Source: Myxococcota bacterium
Lineage (GTDB): Bacteria; Myxococcota_A; UBA9160; UBA4427
NCBI GenBank assembly: GCA_028278345.1
Contig: JANQEL010000279.1
Coordinates: forward strand, 1-64,000
Length of the DNA stretch: 64,000 nt
Direction of reading: 5' to 3'
The position numbers and the translations under genes are program-made. Below, one piece after another: positions 16,804-25,060 of this stretch. How positions within the stretch are numbered: the first letter of the stretch is position 1; each line of letters begins with the position of its first letter. Below the pieces are notes generated by a model. It searched no databases, had not been told where the DNA came from, and saw only the letters and a list, made by a program, of their open reading frames with translations.

Positions 16804-17855
16804 TGCGGACTCCCAGCCGCATCGGCGCCGCCCTCATTGCGCCCGATCAGCTGACGGCCGATTTCGAGCAGGGTTTCAGGTCCTTCGATGCCGCCGAGTC
16901 GTTCGCGCACTTCGACCAGCGGAAGTCGGGTGCGCTCGGCGAGCTGATCGACGTAGCGCGAACTCAGCTCGAAGCGCTCGCGTCGCCAGGCGCAGCACTG
17001 CGCCATGACTTCGGGCGTGGGGAGCACCTCGAAGTCCCCACCCGTCGCGTTCACATCGAGGGCGTTCAAGCGCGCCTCGAGATCCCGCGCGTCTTCGGCG
17101 GTTCCAAACGGTGAGTGCGCGACGCGATTCATCACCGCGCGATCGATCGGCACGCCGACATGCTCGATGATGCGCTCGATCAACTCGACGGTCTCGTTGA
17201 CCGGAAGCTCTTCGGCGAGACTCACGGGCAACAGCCGCGTGCGCTCGGGATCCTTGATCAATGCCTCGACGTTGTGCGCGTTGCGCCGCAGGGGCCCCGT
17301 GCGAATGGCGCCCTGCACGACCCGCGGAACGTCGAGGAAGGTGAGCCCGTGTCCGCTCGCCGGGGCATCCACGATGATGAGGTCGTAATCCGGGCGCGCG
17401 GCATCCCGCCCGAGGGATTCCATGTAGTAGACCTTGCCCAGGGTGATGAGCTCCCTCCAACCGGGCGCGGCCGCGAGTAGCTGTTGGAAGGCGGGTTGTC
17501 GCAGGCCGCGCTCGACGAGCGCTTGCATGCCGATCTGCAACCCGAGGTACTCGACCAGCGCGTCGAAGGGGCGGATGTGGAGCACCTCGAGGCCGGGCCG
17601 CAGTTCGCGCCCCTGGTAGCCCACCGAGGCCGTGCCCGGATCGATCAGCTGCGGGCAGTGCTCGTCGTGGCCGGTCTCGGCCAGCGCCACCCGCTTGCCG
17701 GCCTCGGCCGCGGCGAGGGCGAGGGCCGTGGCGACGGTGGTCTTCCCGCAGCCCCCCTTGCCGGTGACGATCACCAACCGGCAATCGAGCAGCGAAGGCA
17801 GCGCCCCCGGCCCGCGGGCTCCGTTCGGCTCATGCTGCAAAGTGACCGATGACAC
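16800..17855 (-). CDS. ArsA/Get3-like ATPase, upstream member of the pair
   Basis: Second deviant-Walker ATPase. The 351 residues begin with about 24 variable residues, then LVIVTGKGGCGKTTVATALAL (P-loop), IDPGTASVGYQGRELRPGLEVLHIRPFDALVEYL and DLIIVDAPASGHGLTFLDVPRVV. It differs clearly from its neighbour, with DPGTA in place of DPARR, so the two are old paralogues rather than a recent duplication. Such tandem pairs are known in Actinobacteria and in deltaproteobacterial groups, with no established function. The start is GTG at 17855. Confidence 0.85.
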   Translation of the reverse strand: MSSVTLQHEPNGARGPGALPSLLDCRLVIVTGKGGCGKTTVATALALAAAEAGKRVALAETGHDEHCPQLIDPGTASVGYQGRELRPGLEVLHIRPFDALVEYLGLQIGMQALVERGLRQPAFQQLLAAAPGWRELITLGKVYYMESLGRDAARPDYDLIIVDAPASGHGLTFLDVPRVVQGAIRTGPLRRNAHNVEALIKDPERTRLLPVSLAEELPVNETVELIERIIEHVGVPIDRAVMNRVAHSPFGTAEDARDLEARLNALDVNATGGDFEVLPTPEVMAQCCAWRRERFELSSRYVDQLAERTRLPLVEVRERLGGIEGPETLLEIGRQLIGRNEGGADAAGSPQ

Positions 17856-18197
17856 GCCGGGTTTTCCCTACGAGCGCTGGCCGTCGCCCGGCTCTCCCGC
17901 GCCCGATTCATCCGCGCTTCCGCACGGGTCGTCGTCGCGGGGAGCGGTGTTCAGTGGCGAGCGGGTTCGGGGCCGCGGGGGCAGCGGGCGATTCTCAAGC
18001 AATGTGCGGGTCCGTCCGAAACAGCCTCGTGGAACAGCAGTTTCGCATCGACGTCCGAAGTCGTCGGGGCCGACGACTTCGGGGAAGAAAGAACGCATCG
18101 CTGCGCCCGGCGAGCCTGGCAGAACGCCGGGCTCTCGAAATCGACGCTAGCACACAGCACACAGCAGCTACGCAGGACAACCACGCGGGAGCAGGCC
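17856..18197. other. Divergent intergenic region with a 13 bp perfect palindrome
   Basis: 342 bp between the divergently transcribed arsA-like and MJ0042 genes. It must carry both promoters, though I could not pick out clear boxes. The notable structure is a perfect inverted repeat at 18055-18082 (arms CCGAAGTCGTCGG and CCGACGACTTCGG with two bases between), long enough for a dimeric repressor or a strong hairpin. No credible ORF was found. Confidence 0.6.
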
Positions 18198-19748
18198 TTG
18201 GTCGTTGAATGCCGAAAGTGCGGGACGCGTTTCCAACTCGATGCCGCTCGCATTCCCGATAGCGGAATCCGCGTGCGCTGCTCGCGCTGCAAGCACGCCT
18301 TCTTCCTGCAGCACCCCGATCAGAGCCAGGCGGATGGGGTCGACGCAGTCGTCGAAGAGGCGGTACACGGCGACGCCACGCCGACCCCGGGCGCCACCCG
18401 GGACCTCTCGGTCGCCCACCCCGAGGATTCCGCGGCGGCCCAGACCGTTGCTGCGACCGTCGCACCGACCGATGAAGAGGACTTCATCGACGACGAAGAG
18501 GACGACTGGGAGTTCAACGAAGATCTCCCGGACTATGACGACGATGAGGACGATGTCGGGGGCGAGGGCTTCGCGGCCGACGCGTTGGGACACGATTCGT
18601 CGAGCGATATGTCGATCGAGCTGGCCGACGACGACGACGACGATGACGACGAGGACGATGTCGATCTGGCGGAAGACGACTTCGCCGACGGCGCTTCCGA
18701 GTTGGAAGCCGACCCGTCCGAGATGAGCGCGAACGACCTGATGTCGTCGAGCATTGCCGTCGAACCCGACTCGCCCTTCGAGGCGGTCGACGACGACGGG
18801 GACGACGGCATCCCGTTGGCCGACGACAGCGCCATGCCCGAAACCGTCGAGGGCGTGCGCGAGGAGGCCTTCGGCAGCGTGGAAGACTTCTCGGCCCTGG
18901 CGGAGCCCGACCCGGCCACCACGCCGATGGAAGCCGCGCCCCAGGCTCCTGCCGCTTCCGCGGCGAGCGAAGAAGAGAACATCGAAGACCCCGAGAGCTG
19001 GGACTTCTTCGGCGATGGCGGCGCGACGAACGACGCGCCGTGTACTCCGCAGGATCCCTTCGGCGCAGCGCTTTCCGCTCCAACGCAAGCCGACGCGGGT
19101 GACGACGCCATCCAGGACGCGATGTCGGACCAGGATTGGCCGAAGCTGGGTGAAAACAAGGCGATGAGCGCCGCCGGCCGCATCGGAAACGCTCTGGCCT
19201 GGACGCTGGTCTGCGCTGCGATCGGCCTCGGTGTGGCGCTCGGCCTGCGTGATATCTTCGACCCGGGTGTGCGCGCTCCCGCCTTCGTTTCGATTGGCGA
19301 GATGCGCGCGGCCAACGTGAAGGGGCAGTGGGTCGAAACCGCCGGGATGGGCACGCTCTACGTCGTGAGCGGCGATCTGCTCAACCCCGGGACGGCGCCC
19401 GCGGCTCCTAACCTCGCGATCGAAGTGCGCCTGCTCGACGACGCCGGTCCCCTCGCGGATTGGCCGACTGCCCACGCAGGCAGCGGCATCGAGTTCGACA
19501 CCCTGCGCACGCTCCCGGCAGCCGAACTCGGCGGACTGCGCACACAGGCCATCAGCCAATTGGCCTGGAGCGAGATTCCCGCCGGCGAGTCGATTCGCTT
19601 CGCGGCGATCTTCGAGCGCCTGCCCGACGCCGCGGCCCACTTCGAGCTGGCGGCGGCAGAAATCGACGGCGTCGTCGCGCCGCCACCGGTCGCAGAGCCC
19701 GGAGCCCCGCAAGACGCCGAGGCGGTGCGGCTCAGCGCCAACGACTGA
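18198..19748 (+). CDS. MJ0042 zinc-ribbon / acidic linker / membrane / DUF3426-type protein
   Basis: A 516-residue protein of unknown function. The first 40 residues form an MJ0042-type zinc ribbon with two Cys pairs (CRKCG and CSRCKHAFF). Next is a long, very acidic, low-complexity region (about 55-320), including eight Asp in a row. One transmembrane helix (ALAWTLVCAAIGLGVALGL, about 334-352) follows, then an extracytoplasmic beta-rich domain like DUF3426. The TTG start at 18198 is preferred because GGGAG lies 6-7 bases upstream and the zinc ribbon begins at once. Confidence 0.8.
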   Translation: MVVECRKCGTRFQLDAARIPDSGIRVRCSRCKHAFFLQHPDQSQADGVDAVVEEAVHGDATPTPGATRDLSVAHPEDSAAAQTVAATVAPTDEEDFIDDEEDDWEFNEDLPDYDDDEDDVGGEGFAADALGHDSSSDMSIELADDDDDDDDEDDVDLAEDDFADGASELEADPSEMSANDLMSSSIAVEPDSPFEAVDDDGDDGIPLADDSAMPETVEGVREEAFGSVEDFSALAEPDPATTPMEAAPQAPAASAASEEENIEDPESWDFFGDGGATNDAPCTPQDPFGAALSAPTQADAGDDAIQDAMSDQDWPKLGENKAMSAAGRIGNALAWTLVCAAIGLGVALGLRDIFDPGVRAPAFVSIGEMRAANVKGQWVETAGMGTLYVVSGDLLNPGTAPAAPNLAIEVRLLDDAGPLADWPTAHAGSGIEFDTLRTLPAAELGGLRTQAISQLAWSEIPAGESIRFAAIFERLPDAAAHFELAAAEIDGVVAPPPVAEPGAPQDAEAVRLSAND

Positions 19749-19787
19749 AGCTCGAACCGCGGCGCGCGGGCGCCGGGGGCACGCGCC

Positions 19788-19985
19788 TCAGGTCTTCGAC
19801 TCGCCCTCGTCGACCTGTTCCTTCTCGGGCGTCACGTCGATCTCGCTCTGTTCCGAGATGCCGCTCTTGAAGTTCTTGATCGCCTTGCCGATGCCCGAGC
19901 CGATTTCGGGCAGGCGCTTGGCGCCGAAGAGCACCACGACGATGGCGAGGATGATTCCGAGTTCGAGCGGCCCAAGGCCAAACAT
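19788..19985 (-). CDS. tatA: TatA/TatE-type twin-arginine translocase subunit
   Basis: Small pore-forming subunit of the Tat system exporting folded proteins. The 65 residues have a classic TatA layout: an N-terminal membrane helix (LGPLELGIILAIVVVLFGAKRLP), the FGAKRLPEIGSGIGKAIKNFK hinge and amphipathic helix, and a short acidic tail. The ATG at 19985 has GAGGA eight bases upstream. It is convergent with the MJ0042 gene (39 bp gap). No tatB or tatC is nearby. Confidence 0.95.
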   Translation of the reverse strand: MFGLGPLELGIILAIVVVLFGAKRLPEIGSGIGKAIKNFKSGISEQSEIDVTPEKEQVDEGESKT

Positions 19986-20075
19986 GGGGTTTTCCTCGCT
20001 TTCTGGGTTGGCGGGAATTCACCGGGAAATGTGCCCCCCGAACACCGGGGGGTCAAGCGCGCACGCGCGCAGTGG

Positions 20076-21140
20076 CTATCGAGTCTGTGGTCGCGCCGAG
20101 AGTTCGCGGTCGATGATCTGGCGGAACATCTCCAGCGGCTGGGCGCCTCGCAGCTCGATGCCGTTGATGAAGAAGGTCGGGGTCGCCGTGGCTCCGAGCT
20201 GTCGTGCCAGCGCCATGTCTTCGCTCACCTGAGCAGCGCTGGCCTCGTCTTCGAAGCAACTGCGAAAGGCGTCGGCATCCAGACCGAGCTGATCCGCGTA
20301 GCCGAGCAGTTGTCGTTCGCCGAGGGCCCGCTGGTTCTCGAAGAGCAGGTCGTGGTAGTCCCAGAAGCGATCCTGTGCGCCCGCGCAGTTGGCTGCGACC
20401 GCGGCGGGCATCGCGTTCTCGTGGAAGTCGAGGGGCAGGTGGCGGTAGACGATGCGGAGCTTGCCCGGGTAGAGCGCGTCCACCTGCTTGAGGGTGGCCT
20501 CGGCGCGTTTGCAGAAGGGGCATTGGTAGTCGCTGAACTCGACGATCGTGATGGGGGCGTCGGTCGGGCCGCGGCTCGCGCCACCTTCGGGAAGCTCGTG
20601 GCGGACGATCGGGGGCGGCGGCGGTGCTTCGAGCAGGATTTCGATCTCGACGTTCTCGCGCAGGTTGTTCATCACGCGAACGGTGCGGTCGCCCTCGAGG
20701 AACTCGCGGATGCGCGGGCGCAGGGTTTCGAGCGGCTGCGGCGGTTGGATTCGATCGCGGTTGCGCGCGTAGAAGTCGTTGATCTCCTGCTCGGTCACCG
20801 GGCCGAGGGCTGCGGTCTCGCGCGCCAGGTAGGCGTCTTCGTCGAGGCCCGCCGCCGCGGCGGCATTCGCGATCAACTCGTCGTCGATCACCCCGTCCAG
20901 ACCGGCACGGCGCAGCTGGTAGAGCTGCTGTTGATCGTCTGAAATGCCGCGCAGCCAATCGTTCTTGAGCCAATCGTCGAGTTCGCTCTGGCGGATGTCG
21001 CGGCCATTGAGTTTGGCGACGACCGGCCCGGGATCGTCATCGCCTTCGGCCGAGCCACCGAGCGTCGAACAACCCGTGGCCGCGAACGCGAGGGCGAGCG
21101 CTGCTGCGATGATGAGGGAACCGGGGCTTCGTCGATGCAT
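20076..21140 (-). CDS. Lipoprotein with SurA-like and DsbA-like thioredoxin domains
   Basis: Predicted envelope lipoprotein combining a SurA-type chaperone-like segment with a DsbA/DsbG-like thioredoxin domain. The signal peptide ends in a lipobox before Cys24 (FAATGCS). Residues about 40-165 (VVAKLNGRDIRQSELDDWL...VTEQEINDFYARNRD) resemble the SurA N-terminal helical domain. Residues about 200-354 carry ITIVEFSDYQCPFCKRAE with a CPFC active site and the cis-Pro region ATATPTFFINGIEL. It probably acts in disulfide handling during envelope protein folding. An alternative ATG at 21167 would add nine residues. Confidence 0.85.
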   Translation of the reverse strand: MHRRSPGSLIIAAALALAFAATGCSTLGGSAEGDDDPGPVVAKLNGRDIRQSELDDWLKNDWLRGISDDQQQLYQLRRAGLDGVIDDELIANAAAAAGLDEDAYLARETAALGPVTEQEINDFYARNRDRIQPPQPLETLRPRIREFLEGDRTVRVMNNLRENVEIEILLEAPPPPPIVRHELPEGGASRGPTDAPITIVEFSDYQCPFCKRAEATLKQVDALYPGKLRIVYRHLPLDFHENAMPAAVAANCAGAQDRFWDYHDLLFENQRALGERQLLGYADQLGLDADAFRSCFEDEASAAQVSEDMALARQLGATATPTFFINGIELRGAQPLEMFRQIIDRELSARPQTR

Positions 21141-21228
21141 GTCTCGAGGCTTGGCGTGCGGCGTCATGGCGCAGACCCTACCGGATGCCCGCATTGGACG
21201 CCGCCAGAGCACGTGTCAAGCTTGCGCG

Positions 21229-21699
21229 ATGGATCACCAATCGCTGCTCGAACGCGCAATCGAACTGTCACACGAAGGTCTTCGTCGCAGGGCGGGTGGA
21301 CCCTTCGGCGCGCTGCTTGCGCGCAACGGAGAGATCGTCTCCGAGGGATGGAACTGTGTGACGTCGGTCGCAGATCCGACGGCCCATGCGGAAGTCGTCG
21401 CGATTCGCGCGGCCTGCAAGGCACTGGGCACCCACGACCTCTCGGGTTGCGTGCTCTACAGCTCGTGCGAGCCCTGTCCCATGTGCCTGGCCGCGAGCTA
21501 CTGGGCGCGCGTCGATCACATCTACTACGCAAATACCCGGGAAGACGCCGCGCGCATCGGTTTCGACGACCGGTTCTTCTACGAGGAACTCGCGCGCGGG
21601 CCCGAAGCGCGACGCGTTCCTTCGACGCGTCTGCAGATCGACGAGGCCTTCGCGCCCATGCAGGTGTGGTGGGACGACGCCGAGCGGACACCGTACTGA
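21229..21699 (+). CDS. guaD: Guanine deaminase-type nucleoside/base deaminase
   Basis: Zinc-dependent cytidine-deaminase-fold enzyme, most likely converting guanine to xanthine. The 156 residues show PTAHAEVVAIRAACKALGTH (zinc His53, proton-shuttle Glu55) and SSCEPCPMCLAASYWAR (zinc Cys83 and Cys86). These, together with the C-terminal FDDRFFYEELARG and FAPMQVWW, follow the B. subtilis GuaD pattern rather than TadA. The ATG at 21229 gives the usual length. It diverges from the SurA/DsbA lipoprotein gene. Confidence 0.85.
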   Translation: MDHQSLLERAIELSHEGLRRRAGGPFGALLARNGEIVSEGWNCVTSVADPTAHAEVVAIRAACKALGTHDLSGCVLYSSCEPCPMCLAASYWARVDHIYYANTREDAARIGFDDRFFYEELARGPEARRVPSTRLQIDEAFAPMQVWWDDAERTPY

Positions 21700-21883
21700 G
21701 TTGCTCTGCGGGTGCATGTGACTGCACATCGGGGGAGGGCGCCGTGCGGCTTCGCTGCGCACGCGCTTCGCACGCGGACCCCGGAACTCAGTCGCCCGGT
21801 TTTCGTGCCGATAGATAGGGCGGGAAGGGGAGTTGGTTCTGCTCTCGCGTCGTCCGCTCCGCGGGCGACGGAGGTCCCCGACG

Positions 21884-22084
21884 ATGAACAAGATCGTGCG
21901 CGCCTGCCTGCTGATCGCGGCGCTGTATTGCGCGGGTAGCTATTACCTCGACCGCCCCGAAGAGGTCGAGCGCGACGTCGCGGCGCTCCGCGACATGGCC
22001 GATCGCATCCCCGAGCCCGAGGTGGTGATCGAAAAAGCCCGCGCTACCGGCGATGCCGTGGTGCAGCGCGTTTCGCGCAGATGA
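21884..22084 (+). CDS. Small exported or membrane-anchored hypothetical protein (66 aa)
   Basis: Not recognised. It begins MNKIVRACLLIAALYCAGSYY, a single hydrophobic segment acting as signal or anchor, followed by an acidic helical tail (RPEEVERDVAALRDMADRIPEPEVVIEK). GGAGGT eight bases before the ATG at 21884 supports translation and fixes this start over an upstream in-frame one. It lies between guaD and hisE and has no visible partner. Confidence 0.6.
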   Translation: MNKIVRACLLIAALYCAGSYYLDRPEEVERDVAALRDMADRIPEPEVVIEKARATGDAVVQRVSRR

Positions 22085-22202
22085 AATCGCTCCTGAAACG
22101 GGCTACATGATCCCGCCGCCGTGCGGGCCGCTTGCGCCCCGACCCTCGCCGCGGCGTGCGCAGTCTGCATTCGCCGTGCGCCGGTTCAGGAGCCGTCGAT
22201 CG

Positions 22203-22589
22203 ATGAGCGAAAACGCCTCGGGTGACGCCAAGCGTCCCAACGCCTCGGGTCGATCGACTCGCGACGTCCTGGCTGAGCTGTTCGCGTTGATCGAAGAGCG
22301 CAAGCGACTTCGACCCGAGAAGAGCTACGTCACGAGCCTCTTCGATGGGGGCCACGAGGCGATCGCGGCGAAAGTGCGCGAAGAGGCTGCGGAGCTGATC
22401 GAAGCCGCGGCCGCCGACGATCGCGGACACACGGCGCAGGAAGCTGCCGACCTCGTCTTCCACACCCTGGTGCTGCTCGCGCAGGCGGGGGTCTCTCTCG
22501 ACGAGGTGCTCGACGAACTCGCATCGCGCTCCGGGGTTTCGGGGCTCGAGGAAAAAGCCGCTCGCTCGCGCGACGCCGGAGACCGCTGA
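22203..22589 (+). CDS. hisE: HisE, phosphoribosyl-ATP pyrophosphatase
   Basis: Second step of histidine synthesis: PR-ATP to PR-AMP plus pyrophosphate. The 128 residues contain the all-alpha MazG-like core: RPEKSYVTSLFDGGHEAIAAKVREEAAELIEA with the Mg-binding ExxE, then AQEAADLVFHTLVLLAQAG. The ATG at 22203 gives a 20-residue leader before the domain. The stop overlaps the following hisG start (TGATG). HisE is a stand-alone protein here; its usual fusion partner HisI is encoded 40 kb away next to a different hisG. Confidence 0.93.
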   Translation: MSENASGDAKRPNASGRSTRDVLAELFALIEERKRLRPEKSYVTSLFDGGHEAIAAKVREEAAELIEAAAADDRGHTAQEAADLVFHTLVLLAQAGVSLDEVLDELASRSGVSGLEEKAARSRDAGDR

Positions 22590-23452
22590 TGTTGGGAAGT
22601 GAACGCCTGCGTATCGCGGTGCCGTCGAAGGGCCGCCTGCGCGACAACGCCATCGAGATCCTGAAGGGTGCGGGGCTCCGCTTCCGCCTGTCGGGGCGTC
22701 GCTTGTTCTCCGTCTGCAGCGATACCGACACGCGCATCATCTTTTCGAACGTGCAGGACATCCCGGTGCTGGTCGCCGAGGGCGTGGTCGATCTCGGGAT
22801 CACCGGCAGCGATCAGGTGGCGGAGAAGCGCGTCGAAGTGGTCGAGCACCACAAGCTCGGCTTCGGGCGCTGCCGCGTTTCGGTGGCGGCCCACAAGGAC
22901 AGCGAAGTCCGCAAGCCTGCCGATCTTTCCGGCAAGGTGGTGGGATCGAGCTTCGCGAACCTCGCGGCCGACTACTTCGCGCGCGAAGGGGTCGACGACG
23001 TGCACGTGATCGCGATCGAGGGTGCGGTCGAGGTGATGGTGTTGCTCGGTCTGGTCGACGCCATCGTCGAGATCGTCGAGACGGGAAACAGCCTGCTCGA
23101 GAACGACCTCGTCGAGCTCTGGCCGGTGCGCGCAGCGGAAGCCGTCTTGATCGGCAACGATCGCCCGCGTGACACGGCCGAGTGCGAGCGCTTCCTGCGC
23201 CGCGTCGAAGGCGTGCTGGCCGCGCGGCGCTACTCGCTCCTCGAATACAACTGCCCCGCCGACAAGCTCGAAGAGGCCACGCGCATCACGCCCGGCTTCA
23301 GCTCGCCGACGGTGACGCGCCTGCTCGACGACCGTTGGGTGGCCGTGCGCGTGCTCGTCGAGCGCGACGTGATCCACGGCGTACTCGACCAGTTGGAAGC
23401 GATCGGCTGCGTGGCGATCCTCGAATCGGATCTGCGCCACACGCGGCTCTGA
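22589..23452 (+). CDS. hisG: HisG, ATP phosphoribosyltransferase (copy 1)
   Basis: First, committed step of histidine synthesis: ATP plus PRPP to PR-ATP. The 287 residues are long-form HisG: RIAVPSKGRLRDNAIEILKGAG, EGVVDLGITGSDQVAEKRV, the PRPP-binding region VDAIVEIVETGNSLLENDL, and a C-terminal ACT-like regulatory domain (about 210-287) ending LDQLEAIGCVAILESDLRH. Its signature sequences differ considerably from the second hisG of this window. It is translationally coupled to hisE. Confidence 0.9.
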   Translation: MLGSERLRIAVPSKGRLRDNAIEILKGAGLRFRLSGRRLFSVCSDTDTRIIFSNVQDIPVLVAEGVVDLGITGSDQVAEKRVEVVEHHKLGFGRCRVSVAAHKDSEVRKPADLSGKVVGSSFANLAADYFAREGVDDVHVIAIEGAVEVMVLLGLVDAIVEIVETGNSLLENDLVELWPVRAAEAVLIGNDRPRDTAECERFLRRVEGVLAARRYSLLEYNCPADKLEEATRITPGFSSPTVTRLLDDRWVAVRVLVERDVIHGVLDQLEAIGCVAILESDLRHTRL

Positions 23453-23473
23453 AGACCCCGAAGGAGGCGTGCT

Positions 23474-24319
23474 TTGACGAGCGATCCCTTCACGAAGAGT
23501 GACGGCGCGGGACGCACTCTGGCGAGTCATCCCGTGTCGGGGTTCGCGAGCGGTCTGCGGCTTCCCTTCGAAGGGCTCTCGATGCTCGTGCGCGAACGCA
23601 GCCTGTGGGCGCTGGCCTCCGTGCCGATGGCGCTGTGCACCCTCGCCCTCGCGATCGCGGGGAGCCTGCTCTACTTCAACTCGGCCGCGGTCTTCGAGCT
23701 CGCGACCGGCTGGCTTCCGGTGTTCGACGTCGAGGCCTGGTACCAGTGGCTGTGGCTCGGGCCGGCGAAGGGGGTCGTCTGGCTCGTGGGATGGGTGCTC
23801 TTTGCGGGCATCTGGGCGGTGGCGCTGCTCGCCGCGATCCTGCTGGCGAACCTCGCTTCGGCGCCGTTTCTCGATCTGCTCGCGCAGCGGGTGGAGCGCA
23901 TTGCCGTGGGTCGCGTGGCCGAGAGCGACGAAACGGGCTGGGCGGCGATCGTCGGCGAGGCACGCCGCACGATGACGAACGAATTCCAACGCCTCGTCTT
24001 CTTCGTGGGGATCTCGGGCCTGATCTCGCTGGGAGGCGTGCTGATTCCAGGCGGGCAACTGATCGCGCCGCCACTGCTCGTGCTGTTCACCGCGACCTTC
24101 CTGCCTCTCGACTACGCGGGGTATCACCTCGACCGCGCGCAGGTTTCGTTTCGCAAGCGACGAGCGTGGTTGGGTGATCACCTGCCCGTGATGCTCGGCT
24201 TCGGCGGCGCGGCGATGGCGACGGCCCTCGTACCGGGGTTGAACCTGCTGCTATTGCCGGTGCTCGTGACAGCGGGGACGTTGCTCGCACTGCGGCTCCC
24301 AATCGAGCGCGCGCCGTAG
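23474..24319 (+). CDS. EI24/CysZ-like integral membrane protein
   Basis: Polytopic membrane protein of the EI24 family (which includes CysZ), 281 residues with roughly six hydrophobic segments. Features are GFASGLRLPFEGLSMLVRERSLW at the start, LANLASAPFLDLLAQRVE after the second membrane segment, and FLPLDYAGYHLDRAQVSFRKRR near the end, the last a typical EI24 signature. The TTG start at 23474 is well supported by AAGGAGG six bases upstream. No cys genes adjoin it, so sulfate transport is not implied. It is convergent with the next gene (19 bp gap). Confidence 0.82.
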   Translation: MTSDPFTKSDGAGRTLASHPVSGFASGLRLPFEGLSMLVRERSLWALASVPMALCTLALAIAGSLLYFNSAAVFELATGWLPVFDVEAWYQWLWLGPAKGVVWLVGWVLFAGIWAVALLAAILLANLASAPFLDLLAQRVERIAVGRVAESDETGWAAIVGEARRTMTNEFQRLVFFVGISGLISLGGVLIPGGQLIAPPLLVLFTATFLPLDYAGYHLDRAQVSFRKRRAWLGDHLPVMLGFGGAAMATALVPGLNLLLLPVLVTAGTLLALRLPIERAP

Positions 24320-24338
24320 CCGCTCTCGCCCTGGCCGA

Positions 24339-25025
24339 CTACGAAGTGAGACGCGTCTCGAACCAGGCGCACACCGCTTCGTCCGGTGCGTGCGGTGCTT
24401 CGATGAGCGCGTCCTTCGCGAGCGCAGCTACGTTCGCGTCGGCTTCGAACTCGGGATCGACGGGCGCCGATCGCGCGAAGAGAGCGATCGCGCGAACACC
24501 CGCGACCTCGGAGGCCACCTGGGCTACCAGGTTGGCTCCGACTCCGTTCCCCAGCAGGCCGATCCGATCGCCATCGATCGAGGGTTGCGAGGCCAGGGCC
24601 TCGACCGCGCGAGCGAGATCACCGCGCGACTGCTGCGCGAACTCCTGAACCAGGGCGCGTGCGTTGTCGTCCAGCGCATCGTCGGTCGCGAGTGCCCCGA
24701 CCAGGCGCTCGCTGAACTTCGGGCTGCTGCGTGCGCCGTGAAGGGAGAGGTCGAGGGTCGCGACGGCGATGCCGCGTTCCGGCAAGGCGCTCGCGAATTC
24801 GAGAGAACCGTCGTCGCTCCGACTTCCGGCTGCGCCGACCACGACGACGACCGGCACCGCCGCGGAGGCCGCGGTGGGAAGCGCCACGCGGCAGGTCACG
24901 CGATCACCGCGGCTGCTGAACTCCGTCCGCAGGCCGTCGGCCTTCGGAAAGAGATCGGCGACGTCACACGCTGTAGTGAGCAGGCCGAGGGGTTCGGGGG
25001 ATCGTGCTGCACTCGAGTCCGTCAT
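24339..25025 (-). CDS. Dienelactone-hydrolase-like alpha/beta protein lacking the nucleophile
   Basis: A 228-residue alpha/beta-hydrolase-fold protein with VPVVVVVGAAGSRSDDGSLEFASALPERGIAVATLDLSLHGARSS as the early core. The nucleophile elbow reads IGLLGNGVGANLV, where relatives have a G-x-S-x-G or G-x-C-x-G; Gly stands at the nucleophile position. An ordinary esterase mechanism therefore looks impossible, and the protein may be a binding or regulatory pseudoenzyme. The start is ATG at 25025. The opposite strand is also open, but the minus frame shows clear fold logic. Confidence 0.72.
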   Translation of the reverse strand: MTDSSAARSPEPLGLLTTACDVADLFPKADGLRTEFSSRGDRVTCRVALPTAASAAVPVVVVVGAAGSRSDDGSLEFASALPERGIAVATLDLSLHGARSSPKFSERLVGALATDDALDDNARALVQEFAQQSRGDLARAVEALASQPSIDGDRIGLLGNGVGANLVAQVASEVAGVRAIALFARSAPVDPEFEADANVAALAKDALIEAPHAPDEAVCAWFETRLTS

Positions 25026-25060
25026 GGACGCGTACGCTAGCAAGCCCGCCCACGTTCCGA

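Noticed and set aside
15580-17855. Arsenite efflux operon
   Set aside because: The ATPases are ArsA-like, but there is no arsB, arsD, arsR or Cys metal cluster.
24390-25040. A plus-strand frame opposite the hydrolase-like gene
   Set aside because: Arg/Glu-rich shadow without recognisable motifs, whereas the minus frame shows an ordered alpha/beta-hydrolase core.
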